Assembly: GCA_001770935.1 (NCBI GenBank)
Contig: MESI01000037.1
Coordinates: 32,520-96,519 of the forward strand
Length of the DNA: 64,000 bases
Origin: Burkholderiales bacterium RIFCSPLOWO2_12_FULL_61_40
Lineage (GTDB): Bacteria; Pseudomonadota; Gammaproteobacteria; Burkholderiales; Burkholderiaceae_C
Reading direction: 5' to 3'
Shown: piece after piece, positions 17,285 through 27,547 of the stretch
Layout of the letters: each line of letters opens with the position of its first letter
Position numbering within the stretch: the stretch's first letter is position 1
Translations under genes and position numbers: made by a program
The notes under the pieces: generated by a model
Database searches by the model: none
Told to the model about the DNA's origin: nothing
What the model saw: only the letters and a program-made list of their open reading frames with translations

Positions 17285-19102
17285 GTGCACCTTCAATTGT
17301 TGCGGAATGTGACCCGGGTTTCGGAAGTCGCCGGGAGGCAGGGGCCTTTGGAGAGTTTGCTGCACGAGCGCCTGCTTTACCCGGTGTTTCAGCCCATTGT
17401 TCAGCTGGGTAATGCGTCCATTTATGCCCACGAGGCCTTGATACGTGGTCCGCAGGGCACGGCATTGCACACGCCCGATGCGCTCTTGCGGGCTGCAGCA
17501 CAGGAGCACCTCAGTTACGAGTTCGAGATTGCCTGCCTGGAGGCCGCCATGCAAACCTGGGGGCAACTGCGGGTGGCAGGCCGTTTGTTTGTCAACATCA
17601 GTGCCATGGCCCTGACGCAGTTGTTTGCACTGCGCGGACGTGAAGCGCTGCTGGGGCTGATCGCGGGGTTTGGAGTTGTTCCACGTATGCTGGTGCTGGA
17701 GATTACCGAACACGAGCGTGTGGAAGACATGGACCATCTGGCGCAGGTGGTTTCAGAAGTCCGTTCCGCAGGAGTGGCACTGGCCTTGGATGATTTTGGG
17801 GACGGGCGCTCCAGCTTGCGGCTGTGGTCGCAGCTCAAGCCCGAGCTGGTCAAGATCGACAAGTACTTCACCCGCAACATCAGTGAACACGGCGACAAGC
17901 TCAAAACCATCCAGGCCTTGCAGCAAATCGCCGAGATTTTTGGCACGCAGCTGGTGGCCGAGGGGATTGAAACCCCGGAAGACCTGCGGGTGCTGCGTGA
18001 CCTCGGAATCACCTATGGACAGGGGTATTTTCTGGGGCATCCGGACCGCAAACCCCTGAAGTACCTGGGGGTCGATGCCTTGCGGGTTTTGCGCGAGCGC
18101 CAGGTGGCCGTTTTTCCGGAGTTGACACGGTCTACGCCGGGCGGACATCTGCGCAGCCTTTCGCTGGTGCGGGCGCCTACGGTGGGTCTGGACACCAGCA
18201 ATGACGAGTTGGCCTCCATTTTTTTGGACATGCCAGACTTGCACGCCGTGGCCCTGGTGAACACCGAACGACCGGTGGCCATCATCAACCGCGTGCAATT
18301 CATGAACGAATACACCAAGCTGTATTACCGCGAAGTGTGGGGCCGGAAATCCTGTGCGGTGCATGCCAATTTCGAGCCCCGCATCATTGAGCGGGACCAC
18401 AGCGTTGATGAGCTGGTGGGTATCTTGACCTCACAAGACCAGCGCTACCTGAGCGACGGATTTATCGCCACGGAGAATGGCCGCTATGCGGGTTTGGGCA
18501 CCGGCGACCAGTTGGTGCGCTCGGTCACCGAGGTGCGCATTGAAGCGGCCCGCCACGCCAATCCCCTGACGTTTTTGCCCGGCAATATTCCCATCAGCCA
18601 GCACATCGAACGTTTGCTCAAAAAAAAGGCCCGGTTTGTGGCTTGTTATGCCGATTTAAACCATTTCAAACCCTTTAACGACCACTACGGTTATTGGCGC
18701 GGGGACGAGATGATCCGCCTGGTGGCCAAAATTGCCATGGAGCAGTGCGACCCCCAGTGGGATTTTTTGGGGCATGTGGGTGGGGATGATTTCATCCTGC
18801 TGTTCCAAAGCCCGGACTGGCAGCTGCGGTGTGAGCGTTTGGTGGTGGAATTCGCCGCCAGAGCGGAAGCCATGTTTGACGAAGATGCCAGGCGCCAAGG
18901 GGGAATTCAGGCCGAAGACCGGCATGGTGTTTCCCGGTTTTTTCCTTGCACCACCCTGTCCATCGGTGCCGTGGTCATTGATGGCAGCCAGTTTTCCAGG
19001 GCCGAAGACGTGGCCAACCTGGCCGCTTCTGCCAAACACGACGCCAAACAGAGCGGTGGTGGGGTGTTTGAAAGAGTGACCCCTGTTTCAACGCAGGTTT
19101 GA
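17285..19102 (+). CDS. EAL - CBS-like sensor - GGDEF bifunctional c-di-GMP protein
   Basis: IYAHEALIRGP (EAL), LALDDFGDGRSSLRLWSQLKPELVKID, sensor RPVAIINRVQFMNEYTKLYYREVWGRKSC, and GGDDF in HVGGDDFILL. GTG start. Confidence 0.92.
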   Translation: MHLQLLRNVTRVSEVAGRQGPLESLLHERLLYPVFQPIVQLGNASIYAHEALIRGPQGTALHTPDALLRAAAQEHLSYEFEIACLEAAMQTWGQLRVAGRLFVNISAMALTQLFALRGREALLGLIAGFGVVPRMLVLEITEHERVEDMDHLAQVVSEVRSAGVALALDDFGDGRSSLRLWSQLKPELVKIDKYFTRNISEHGDKLKTIQALQQIAEIFGTQLVAEGIETPEDLRVLRDLGITYGQGYFLGHPDRKPLKYLGVDALRVLRERQVAVFPELTRSTPGGHLRSLSLVRAPTVGLDTSNDELASIFLDMPDLHAVALVNTERPVAIINRVQFMNEYTKLYYREVWGRKSCAVHANFEPRIIERDHSVDELVGILTSQDQRYLSDGFIATENGRYAGLGTGDQLVRSVTEVRIEAARHANPLTFLPGNIPISQHIERLLKKKARFVACYADLNHFKPFNDHYGYWRGDEMIRLVAKIAMEQCDPQWDFLGHVGGDDFILLFQSPDWQLRCERLVVEFAARAEAMFDEDARRQGGIQAEDRHGVSRFFPCTTLSIGAVVIDGSQFSRAEDVANLAASAKHDAKQSGGGVFERVTPVSTQV

Positions 19103-19104
19103 AT

Positions 19105-20613
19105 TCAGGCGCCAACAATCTCAAGCGACCAGGGCGTTTTTTGCCAGGCCAGTGCTTCTTCGCGCAGCAGGTAGGCTGACTGGGGGTAGGCCGCAGCCCA
19201 ACCGGCGCGGCAGGTCAGCCGGGCATGGGTGCTTTGGGGGTCCATTCGCTCCAGTGCCATGCCCGCCAAATCGGGGTCACGCCGGGCGTGGCACAGAATC
19301 ACGGCCAGGCGCAGTGCCATGAGCTGGGCCACAAGGTCATTCTCGGTTAAAACGGCTTCCAGCTTGCGCAGCTTGCCACGGTGCCCCAGTACCAGCAGGC
19401 TGAGGCGGTGCATTTCGGAGAGCGAAAAACCCATGGCGTCCGCATTGTCCAGAATGTAGGCACCGTGTTTGTGGCAGTCGCTGTGGGAGATGTGGCTGCC
19501 AATCTCGTGCAACTGGGCTGCCCAGCTCAGCTTGCGCAGCAGGCGTGCCTGGTGCGCATGGTTCGACGCAGGCTGGGTTGCCATCAACTGGGTGAACAAT
19601 TCAATGGCCACCTTGCCAACCCGTTCTCCATGGGTGGTGTCCACGGAAAACTTCTTCTCCAGACGGTGCACGCTTTTGAAGCGCAGGTCGTCTTCGGTGT
19701 GGGTGGTCCCCAGCAGATCACAAATCAGGCCGTGGCGCAGACCGCCTGCCGCCCGTTGCATGCTCTGGACGCCCAGCAGGCTGAACACCGCGCGCATGAC
19801 GCTCACCCCGCCGCCGATGATGGCTTTGCGGTCTTCGCGCATGCCGGGCAGCTTGAGCCGGTCTGCGCTTTGGGCCATCACCAATTTTTCGAGCAACCAG
19901 TCCAGTCCATCCTGGGTCACCGTATCGGCAGGCCAGCCGGCGGCCACCAGCACGTCGCCAATGGCGCCCACGGTGCCAGCGGACCCGTAGGCGCCATCCC
20001 AGAGCTCGGGGTGGTAGGCGTCCAGGGCCTCGTCCAAAACGGCCTTGGCGGCAATTTCGGCAATTTCAAAGGATTTTCGGGTGAATTGGCCATCGGGGAA
20101 GTAGCGGTTGGACCAGGCAATGCTGCCCACCCGGTACGACTCCATGACCTGGGGAACCAGGCCATGGCCCAGGATGAGTTCGGTGGAGCGTCCACCGATG
20201 TCAATGACCAGGCGACGCTCCTCCGAGCGTTCCAGCATTTGGGCCACACCCTGGTAAATCAGGCGCGCTTCCTCGCGTCCCGAAATCACGTTGATGGGAA
20301 AGCCCAGCACCTGGGTGGCACGGCTCAGAAATTCGTCGCGGTTGCGGGCTTCGCGCAGGGTTTGGGTGGCGACGGCACGGACTTCGTCCACATTGAAGGC
20401 CGCCAGCCGTTCGCCAAAGCGCGCCAGACAGTCCCAGCCACTTTGCATGGCCTGGGGCGTCAGATTGCGGTTTTCGTCGAGTCCGGCGCCTTGGCGCACG
20501 GTTTCTTTCAGGTATTCGGTGCGCCGGAATTCCCCATGGTCGACCCGTCCGATTTCAAGCCTAAAACTGTTGGAGCCCAAATCTACAGCGGCCAGGCGAT
20601 TTCCGTTTTGCAT
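19105..20613 (-). CDS. ppx: Exopolyphosphatase (Ppx/GppA family)
   Basis: AAVDLGSNSFRLEIGRV, LVIDIGGRSTELILGHG, GSAGTVGAIGDV; HD-type C-terminus. Confidence 0.93.
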   Translation of the reverse strand: MQNGNRLAAVDLGSNSFRLEIGRVDHGEFRRTEYLKETVRQGAGLDENRNLTPQAMQSGWDCLARFGERLAAFNVDEVRAVATQTLREARNRDEFLSRATQVLGFPINVISGREEARLIYQGVAQMLERSEERRLVIDIGGRSTELILGHGLVPQVMESYRVGSIAWSNRYFPDGQFTRKSFEIAEIAAKAVLDEALDAYHPELWDGAYGSAGTVGAIGDVLVAAGWPADTVTQDGLDWLLEKLVMAQSADRLKLPGMREDRKAIIGGGVSVMRAVFSLLGVQSMQRAAGGLRHGLICDLLGTTHTEDDLRFKSVHRLEKKFSVDTTHGERVGKVAIELFTQLMATQPASNHAHQARLLRKLSWAAQLHEIGSHISHSDCHKHGAYILDNADAMGFSLSEMHRLSLLVLGHRGKLRKLEAVLTENDLVAQLMALRLAVILCHARRDPDLAGMALERMDPQSTHARLTCRAGWAAAYPQSAYLLREEALAWQKTPWSLEIVGA

Positions 20614-20690
20614 TCGCTTTTGTCTCTTCGAGTTTTTGACGGTCGTGAGCATAGCATTGGCTTCAATGTGCTCCTGGAGCAGGCCGTCGG

Positions 20691-21836
20691 TCAACCGACC
20701 AGCCGCCCGCCGGCGGAGATCATGCTCTGGGTGACAAAAGTGCCGCTGCGGGCCTTGGCCTCCAGAGCAATATGGAAGCCGCCCAAGTCCATGGAGCTGC
20801 GTTTTTGCAGTGCTTGCAAGGTGCTTTGGCGGGTAAGGGGTCCATCGACGCTTTGGAGCATGTCAAAAGTGTAGCGTGCGGCCACAAACCCTGCCAGGCT
20901 GTGGGCGGTGGGTGGTTCATCAAACAGGCGCCCCAAGGTTTCGCGGTACTTTTTGACAATCGGCAGGTTTGAATTGACCATGGGCACCACCTGGGTTGCA
21001 ATCACCGAGGCGTAGCGTGAACCGCCCATTTGCGACAGGGTTTGCAGGTTGACATCGGACATGGCGATGATGTAGCGCTGTGCGGCCTGTTTGTCGATGC
21101 CCTGGGAAAATTGCAGCAGTTCGGGCGTGCCGCCAATGAAAATAAGGACGCGCGGGCTGTCTGCGCTCAGGGTTCTTCCCAGTTGCTGCAGGTCGGTCGT
21201 CGGGCTGTACGATTTGAGTCGTATTTTCAATCTTGCGGCGGTTTGCTCCATATCGTCCCGGTAGGCGGCGTATTCGGCGGCGGTTCCGTAGACTGCGCCC
21301 AATTCTGGAATGCCCATGGTCGACAGGTTTTTGATGGCGTGGGCGATTTGGTCCTGGCGTGACGCGAAAATCGGAAAGGTGTTGTCCGCATTGTTGGCGT
21401 CCAGGTTTTGCAGCCAGGGCGCCACATGGGCGATGTCGGGCACTTCACGCCGCAAAAAGTCGACGACCTGGCTGGCCGCCCGGTCACCGGCCGTGCCGAA
21501 AAGGGCGAGGCAGTTGGGCAGTTTTTTGAGCGGACCGAGCGCCGCACGCAGGCTGGCGGCACTGCCGTCCCACTCCAGCACTTCATGGTGTATGGCTTTG
21601 CCCCGCACGCCGCCTTTGGCATTGATGTCCTTCCATGCGGCCCGTGAGCCGACCAAAAAGTCTTTGGAGACATCGATCTGGCTGGGTGACATGTCCACAA
21701 TTTGCAAAACTGTGGGTTGGCGCGAACCGGACGTTAGCGCACGCATTTGGGCCCAGGCGGGCAGGGTCGTGGCAGCGGCCAGGCTGAACGAGGCGCCAAG
21801 CAGGGCGCGGCGACTGGGGTTTGTGAGGAATGGCAT
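20691..21836 (-). CDS. Periplasmic ligand-binding protein (Leu/Ile/Val-binding type), putative TAT signal
   Basis: SRRALLGASFSLAAATTLPAWAQ signal; Peripla_BP_6-like GSRAAWKDINAKGGVRGKAI. Confidence 0.75.
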   Translation of the reverse strand: MPFLTNPSRRALLGASFSLAAATTLPAWAQMRALTSGSRQPTVLQIVDMSPSQIDVSKDFLVGSRAAWKDINAKGGVRGKAIHHEVLEWDGSAASLRAALGPLKKLPNCLALFGTAGDRAASQVVDFLRREVPDIAHVAPWLQNLDANNADNTFPIFASRQDQIAHAIKNLSTMGIPELGAVYGTAAEYAAYRDDMEQTAARLKIRLKSYSPTTDLQQLGRTLSADSPRVLIFIGGTPELLQFSQGIDKQAAQRYIIAMSDVNLQTLSQMGGSRYASVIATQVVPMVNSNLPIVKKYRETLGRLFDEPPTAHSLAGFVAARYTFDMLQSVDGPLTRQSTLQALQKRSSMDLGGFHIALEAKARSGTFVTQSMISAGGRLVG

Positions 21837-21884
21837 CGGTATTTTGAATCAATAGAATGGATGAATTCGCAAGGGATCGCTGGT

Positions 21885-21940
21885 TTTTGCTATCAAATTA
21901 GTAGCTTCTTGCGCAGTATCCATGGGTGTTAGAGCGCGAT
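21885..21940 (+). repeat. Dispersed repeat family 1, copy 3
   Basis: TTTTGCTATCAAATTAGTAGCTTCTTGCGCAGTATCCATGGGTGTTAGAG. Confidence 0.75.
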
Positions 21941-22146
21941 TTGATATAAAAATCGGGCGCCAACAACTCGCCGGATCTTGGCCTGGCTTATTTCTTGGCA
22001 GGGGGGGCATGAGCACCGTGTCCACCAGGGGCATCCCGCCATGCTGGCGGCAAGGGCTGCGGCGAGCACGGCATGTGGTGGTCAAGAGGGTGCTGCTTGT
22101 CATGGGTTTACTTCAGTTTGAACCCCAGGAGCGTAGAAAGTTTGTG

Positions 22147-22183
22147 TGACGAAGATGTGACATTTTTTCGAAAAAGGGGTGAC
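22147..22183 (-). promoter_or_regulatory. Reverse-oriented PHO-box candidate
   Basis: TGAC cores at 22147, 22158 and 22180 (11-bp phase, one degenerate unit between). Confidence 0.5.
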
Positions 22184-22220
22184 AAAAAGCCCCTTTTCAA
22201 AAGAGCTGCAGCCTGGAGTT

Positions 22221-22249
22221 TTGTCACACGGATGTCATAAATTCTTCTT
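22221..22249 (+). promoter_or_regulatory. PHO box upstream of pstS
   Basis: TTGTCACACGGATGTCATAAATTCTTCTT: cores at 22223, 22234, 22245. Confidence 0.8.
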
Positions 22250-22290
22250 AAAGTGCAGACATTCCTTAACCAACCTACCAAGGGTATTTG

Positions 22291-23334
22291 ATGAACTTCT
22301 CTTTTAATCGCGCTGTTCTGGCTGTGCTGACAACAACGTCTTTGAGTTTTGCAGGTGTTACCAGCGCCCAGGAAATTACCGGTGCAGGTGCGACTTTTCC
22401 CGCTCCCATCTATGCCAAGTGGGCTTCGGATTACTACAAGGCCACTGGGGTCAAAGTCAACTACCAGTCCATTGGCTCTGGTGGCGGCATCAAGCAGATT
22501 GACTCCAAGACGGTGGACTTTGGTGCGTCTGACATGCCATTGACCGACGAAGTTCTGAAAACCAAGGGCCAAATGCAGTTCCCCACCGTTATGGGTGGCG
22601 TGGTGCCAGTGATCAACGTCAAAGGCATTGAACCAGGTCAGTTGAAGCTGACAGGCCCGTTGTTGGGTGATATTTTTCTGGGCAAGGTGTCCCGTTGGAA
22701 TGACCCCGCCATCAAGGCTTTGAACCCCACGCTGCCTTTGCCCGATGCCGCCATTGCCCAGGTGCGCCGCGCCGACGGATCTGGCACCACCTTCATCTTC
22801 ACCAACTACCTGAGCAAGGTCAATGCCGAGTGGAAGGCGAAAGTGGGAGAGGGTACGGCCGTGAACTGGCCCGCTGGCGCGGGTGGCAAGGGCAACGAGG
22901 GGGTGGCCGCATTTGTGGGTCGCCTGCCCAATTCCTTGGGGTATGTCGAGTACTCGTATGTGAAGCAAAACAAGCTGAACTATGCAGTGATGCAAAACTC
23001 CGCGGGCAACTTTGTGAAACCTGAGGATGACTCCTTCAAGGCCGCCGCCGCCGGTGCCGACTGGAGCAAAACCTTTTACCACATCCTGACCAATCAGCCT
23101 GGCAAGGACGCGTGGCCCATCAGCGGTGCAACCTTCATCCTGATGCACACCAAGCAGGACAAACCCGCCAGTGCCACTGAAGCTTTGAAGTTCTTCAGCT
23201 GGGCATACAAAAATGGCGATGCAACGGCTGCTGCGCTGGACTACGTTCCCATGCCTGACTCCGTGGTTGCGGCCATTGAGAAGTCCTGGGGTGAGATCAA
23301 GGACCCTGCTGGCAAGCCAGTGTCCTTCAAGTAA
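22291..23334 (+). CDS. pstS: Phosphate ABC transporter substrate-binding protein
   Basis: [22 protein letters not shown]...GSGGGIKQI...DFGASDMPL; precedes pstC/A/B. Confidence 0.97.
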   Translation: MNFSFNRAVLAVLTTTSLSFAGVTSAQEITGAGATFPAPIYAKWASDYYKATGVKVNYQSIGSGGGIKQIDSKTVDFGASDMPLTDEVLKTKGQMQFPTVMGGVVPVINVKGIEPGQLKLTGPLLGDIFLGKVSRWNDPAIKALNPTLPLPDAAIAQVRRADGSGTTFIFTNYLSKVNAEWKAKVGEGTAVNWPAGAGGKGNEGVAAFVGRLPNSLGYVEYSYVKQNKLNYAVMQNSAGNFVKPEDDSFKAAAAGADWSKTFYHILTNQPGKDAWPISGATFILMHTKQDKPASATEALKFFSWAYKNGDATAAALDYVPMPDSVVAAIEKSWGEIKDPAGKPVSFK

Positions 23335-23375
23335 GCGGATTCAAGCATCGAGACCGGACTGACGGAGAACGCACC

Positions 23376-24407
23376 ATGTCATCTACACTCGCGCATGGGG
23401 CTTCCCCGTCCAATTCGCCTGCTATTTTGTCCACTCGAGCAATGACCAAACCTCCTCCCTCAAAAAGGCCCCGTACCGGGCCCATGGCCGATCGCATATT
23501 TGGCTGGGTGGCCAAGGGGGCGGCATTGCTGACCTTGGGCCTGTTGTTGGCCATATTGGCCTCGCTCACCGTCAGTGCGTGGCCTGCCATCAGCAAATAC
23601 GGGCTGTCTTTTCTGGTGAACAGCACGTGGGACCCGGTACAGGAGGAGTTCGGCGGTCTGGTCATGATTTATGGCACGGTCTTCACTTCCTTCATTGCCT
23701 TGCTGATTGCGGTACCGGTAAGTTTCGGCATCGCCCTGTTCTTGACGGAGTTGTCGCCAGCGTGGCTCAAGCGTCCCCTGGGTACCGCGGTGGAACTGCT
23801 GGCGGCGGTTCCCTCGATTGTGTATGGCATGTGGGGCTTGCTGGTCTTTGGCCCGGTGCTGGCGACCTATGTGCAGCAACCTCTGCAATCCCTGTTTGCC
23901 GATGTGCCGTATCTGGGGGCCTTTGTCTCCGGCCCGCCCGTGGGCATTGGTATTTTGTCGGCCGGCATCATTTTGGCCATCATGATTATTCCGTTCATCT
24001 CTGCGGTGATGCGTGACGTGTTCGAGGTGACCCCGCCCTTGTTGAAAGAGTCTGCCTATGGCTTGGGCGCCACCACCTGGGAAGTGGTGTCCAAGGTGGT
24101 GCTTCCCTACACCAAGACGGGAGTCATTGGGGGCATCATGCTGGGACTGGGGCGCGCCATCGGAGAGACCATGGCGGTGACCTTTGTCATCGGCAATTTC
24201 AACCAACTGGATTCGGTGAGCCTGTTTCAGGCCGCCAACAGCATTACTTCGGCATTGGCCAACGAATTTGCGGAAGCGGGCGAAGGTTTGCACCAAGCCT
24301 CGCTGATGTATCTGGGGCTGGTGCTTTTCTTTATTACCTTTGTCATCCTGTCCTTGTCCAAAGTGCTGCTGTTACAGCTGCGCAAAGGCGAGGGAGAAAA
24401 AACATGA
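23376..24407 (+). CDS. pstC: Phosphate ABC transporter permease
   Basis: Membrane permease, gene order, [40 protein letters not shown]. Confidence 0.96.
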   Translation: MSSTLAHGASPSNSPAILSTRAMTKPPPSKRPRTGPMADRIFGWVAKGAALLTLGLLLAILASLTVSAWPAISKYGLSFLVNSTWDPVQEEFGGLVMIYGTVFTSFIALLIAVPVSFGIALFLTELSPAWLKRPLGTAVELLAAVPSIVYGMWGLLVFGPVLATYVQQPLQSLFADVPYLGAFVSGPPVGIGILSAGIILAIMIIPFISAVMRDVFEVTPPLLKESAYGLGATTWEVVSKVVLPYTKTGVIGGIMLGLGRAIGETMAVTFVIGNFNQLDSVSLFQAANSITSALANEFAEAGEGLHQASLMYLGLVLFFITFVILSLSKVLLLQLRKGEGEKT

Positions 24408-25267
24408 GCACTTCTGCGCTGCATCAGGCCCGTTTGGCCAAGTTTGCGCGACGCAAACGGGTCAACCTCCTGGCAACCACCCTGGCACTTTTGGCCATGG
24501 GATTTGGCTTGTTCTGGTTGTTCTGGATTCTGTGGGAAACCATTCGCCTGGGATTTGACGGCATGGCCCTGGCCACGCTGACCCAGATGACGCCGCCGCC
24601 CAATGAAGAAGGGGGCCTGGCCAACGCGATCTACGGGTCGTTCCTGATGGTGTTGCTGGCCACCTGTGTGGGCACACCGGTGGGCGTGATGGCAGGTATC
24701 TATCTGGCGGAGTTCGACACCAAAAGCTGGTTTGCTTCGCTGACACGTTTTGTGAACGATATCTTGTTGTCAGCGCCGTCCATTGTGGTGGGCCTGTTTG
24801 TCTATGCGGTGGTGGTATCGCGCTTTAAATCGTTTTCAGGGTATGCCGGAATCTTGGCGCTGTCCCTGATTGTGATTCCGGTGGTTATTCGCACCACCGA
24901 GAACATGTTGCAACTGGTGCCAGCCGGTTTGCGTGAAGCAGCCTATGCACTGGGGGCGCCCAAGTGGAAAGTGATATTGAGCATCACCCTCAAGGCGGCG
25001 CGTTCCGGGGTGATCACCGGTGTCTTGCTGGCCGTGGCCCGTATCGCTGGTGAAACGGCACCCCTGTTGTTTACGGCACTGAGCAATCAGTTCTGGACTT
25101 CCAGCCTGGGAGAACCCATGGCCAGTTTGCCGGTGACCATTTTCAAATTCGCCATGAGCCCCTATGAAAACTGGCAAAAACTGGCCTGGGCGGGCGTATT
25201 CCTGATCACGGTGGCGGTACTGGGGCTGAATATTCTGGCCCGTATCCTGACGCGCAACAAAATTTGA
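24404..25267 (+). CDS. pstA: Phosphate ABC transporter permease
   Basis: [45 protein letters not shown]. Confidence 0.96.
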   Translation: MSTSALHQARLAKFARRKRVNLLATTLALLAMGFGLFWLFWILWETIRLGFDGMALATLTQMTPPPNEEGGLANAIYGSFLMVLLATCVGTPVGVMAGIYLAEFDTKSWFASLTRFVNDILLSAPSIVVGLFVYAVVVSRFKSFSGYAGILALSLIVIPVVIRTTENMLQLVPAGLREAAYALGAPKWKVILSITLKAARSGVITGVLLAVARIAGETAPLLFTALSNQFWTSSLGEPMASLPVTIFKFAMSPYENWQKLAWAGVFLITVAVLGLNILARILTRNKI

Positions 25268-25302
25268 CCGGGCTCTGAGCCCCCTAATCGAAAACACACC
25301 CT

Positions 25303-26082
25303 ATGCTAAGCACCACTGCAGCGCCGGAAAAAACAAAAATTTCGGTCAAAGACCTCAATTTTTATTACGGCAAGTTTCACGCCCTCAAGGGCATCAATCT
25401 GGAGATTCCAGAGAAGAAGGTCACCGCGTTTATCGGCCCATCGGGTTGCGGAAAATCCACGCTTTTGCGCATTTTCAACCGCATGTTCGAACTCTATCCT
25501 GAGCAGCGGGCGCAAGGCCAGGTCTTGCTGGATGGTGAAAACCTGCTGACCAGCAAGGAAGATGTAGCGTTGTTGCGTGCCAAGGTGGGCATGGTGTTCC
25601 AAAAGCCCACGCCCTTTCCCATGTCGATTTACGACAACATCGCCTTTGGCGTGAAGCTGTTTGAATCTCTGAACGCCTCCGACATGGACGAGCGCGTGGA
25701 ATGGGCCTTGCGCAAGTCCGCACTGTGGTCTGAAGTGAAAGACAAGTTGCACCAAAGCGGCTCCAGCCTGTCGGGCGGCCAGCAGCAGCGCCTGTGTATT
25801 GCACGCGGTATTGCCATCAAGCCCGAGGTTTTGCTGCTGGATGAGCCTTGTTCTGCGCTGGACCCGATTTCCACCGCCAAGGTCGAAGAATTGATTGTGG
25901 AACTCAAGAGCGACTACACCGTGGTAATCGTCACCCACAACATGCAGCAGGCAGCCCGCTGCAGCGACTACACGGCCTATATGTATTTGGGCGACCTGAT
26001 GGAGTTTGGCTCCACCGAGCAGATGTTCTTCAAGCCCACCCGCAAGGAAACAGAAGACTACATCACAGGACGGTTTGGTTAG
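25303..26082 (+). CDS. pstB: Phosphate ABC transporter ATP-binding protein
   Basis: [44 protein letters not shown]. Confidence 0.97.
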   Translation: MLSTTAAPEKTKISVKDLNFYYGKFHALKGINLEIPEKKVTAFIGPSGCGKSTLLRIFNRMFELYPEQRAQGQVLLDGENLLTSKEDVALLRAKVGMVFQKPTPFPMSIYDNIAFGVKLFESLNASDMDERVEWALRKSALWSEVKDKLHQSGSSLSGGQQQRLCIARGIAIKPEVLLLDEPCSALDPISTAKVEELIVELKSDYTVVIVTHNMQQAARCSDYTAYMYLGDLMEFGSTEQMFFKPTRKETEDYITGRFG

Positions 26083-26098
26083 ATTGAGAGGAAATTAC

Positions 26099-26800
26099 AT
26101 GCCCGATAAACACTTATCCACCCAGTTCGACAGCGAACTGACCTCTGTTTCCAGCCGCGTCATGGAGCTTGGCGGCTTGGTGGAGTCCCAAATTCGCCAG
26201 GCCATCTACGCGCTGTCCCAGTTCAGCGTGGACGTGGCCAATGAAGTCAGCACCCGGGAGGCACAGGTCAATGCCATGGAGATTGAGATTGACCATGATC
26301 TCTCTTCCATCATTGCGCGCCGACAGCCCACCGCGCGGGATTTGCGCTTGCTCATCGCCATCTCCAAAACCACCGCCAATCTGGAGCGCGTGGGGGACGA
26401 GGCCGAAAAAATCGCCCGCATGGTGCGCTCCATCATCCACAGCGGTGCGCCCCGGTCCTTGCCCTCCCTGGAGCTGCGCGTGGCAGCCGACCTGGCCTCC
26501 GGTTTGCTCAACAAGGCCCTGGACGCTTTTGCACGGCTGGACGTGGCGGCTGCAGTGGCCATCCTGAAGGAGGACGACCTGATTGACAAGGAGTTCGACG
26601 GATTTGTGCGCAAGCTCATCACCTACATGATGGAAGACCCCCGCATGATTTCTCCCAGCCTGGACCTGTTGTTCCTGGCCAAGGCGATTGAGCGGATCGG
26701 CGACCACGCCAAGAACATTGCCGAGTTCATCATTTACGTGGTCAAGGGCGAGGATGTGCGCCACTCCAGCATGGAGCAAATCGAGTCCGTCATCAAATGA
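26099..26800 (+). CDS. phoU: Phosphate signalling protein PhoU
   Basis: STQFDSELTSVSSRVMELGGLVE...RRQPTARDLRLLIAISKTTANLERVGDEAEKIA. Confidence 0.96.
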   Translation: MPDKHLSTQFDSELTSVSSRVMELGGLVESQIRQAIYALSQFSVDVANEVSTREAQVNAMEIEIDHDLSSIIARRQPTARDLRLLIAISKTTANLERVGDEAEKIARMVRSIIHSGAPRSLPSLELRVAADLASGLLNKALDAFARLDVAAAVAILKEDDLIDKEFDGFVRKLITYMMEDPRMISPSLDLLFLAKAIERIGDHAKNIAEFIIYVVKGEDVRHSSMEQIESVIK

Positions 26801-27531
26801 GAAATATGCCCGCAGTCCTGGTGGTGGAGGATGAGCCAGCCATTGCTGAGCTGATCGCCGTGAACCTGCGGCACAACGGCTTTCGGCCTACCTGGGCCAT
26901 GGACAGTGCCAGTGCCCAGTGCGAACTGGATGCTGCCTTGCCCGACCTGATTCTGCTGGACTGGATGCTGCCCGGAGAGAGTGGACTGGTGCTGGCCAAA
27001 CGTTGGCGTGCCCACCCGCGTACCAAAACGGTGCCCTTGATCATGCTTACCGCACGGGGTGACGAGTCGGACCGTGTCGCGGGTCTGGACGCTGGCGCCG
27101 ATGATTACATTGCCAAGCCCTTTTCCACCAAAGAATTGCTGGCACGCATCCGTGCGGTGCTGCGCCGACGCGCGCCCGAGCCCGTGGGTGAGGCGATTGC
27201 CGTGGGGGGGCTGGTGCTGGACCCCGGCACACACCGGGTGTCTTTTGAAGACCAGCCCATCAAACTGGGGCCTACCGAATTCAAGTTGCTGCACTACCTG
27301 TTGGGGCATGCCGAGCGTGTGCACAGCCGCGCCCAGTTGCTCGACAAGGTCTGGGGTGACCATGTGTACATTGAAGAGCGCACGGTGGACGTGCACGTCA
27401 AGCGTTTGCGGGAAGCCCTGGGCCAGGCCGGTCCCTTGGTCGAGACTGTGCGCGGCGCGGGCTACCGCTTGACCGCCAAGCCGGTGGACAGCCCGGCGGG
27501 CCAGGCGGCTGTGGGGCGCTTAAGCGCCTGA
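26797..27531 (+). CDS. phoB: Phosphate response regulator PhoB
   Basis: Receiver domain plus winged helix; directly precedes phoR. Confidence 0.95.
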   Translation: MRNMPAVLVVEDEPAIAELIAVNLRHNGFRPTWAMDSASAQCELDAALPDLILLDWMLPGESGLVLAKRWRAHPRTKTVPLIMLTARGDESDRVAGLDAGADDYIAKPFSTKELLARIRAVLRRRAPEPVGEAIAVGGLVLDPGTHRVSFEDQPIKLGPTEFKLLHYLLGHAERVHSRAQLLDKVWGDHVYIEERTVDVHVKRLREALGQAGPLVETVRGAGYRLTAKPVDSPAGQAAVGRLSA

Positions 27532-27547
27532 CCCGCGACACGCTCCG

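Noticed and set aside
21849-22103. 84-aa minus-strand ORF between the binding protein and pstS
   Set aside because: Its C-terminal part reads through a family 1 repeat and the rest has no recognisable features.
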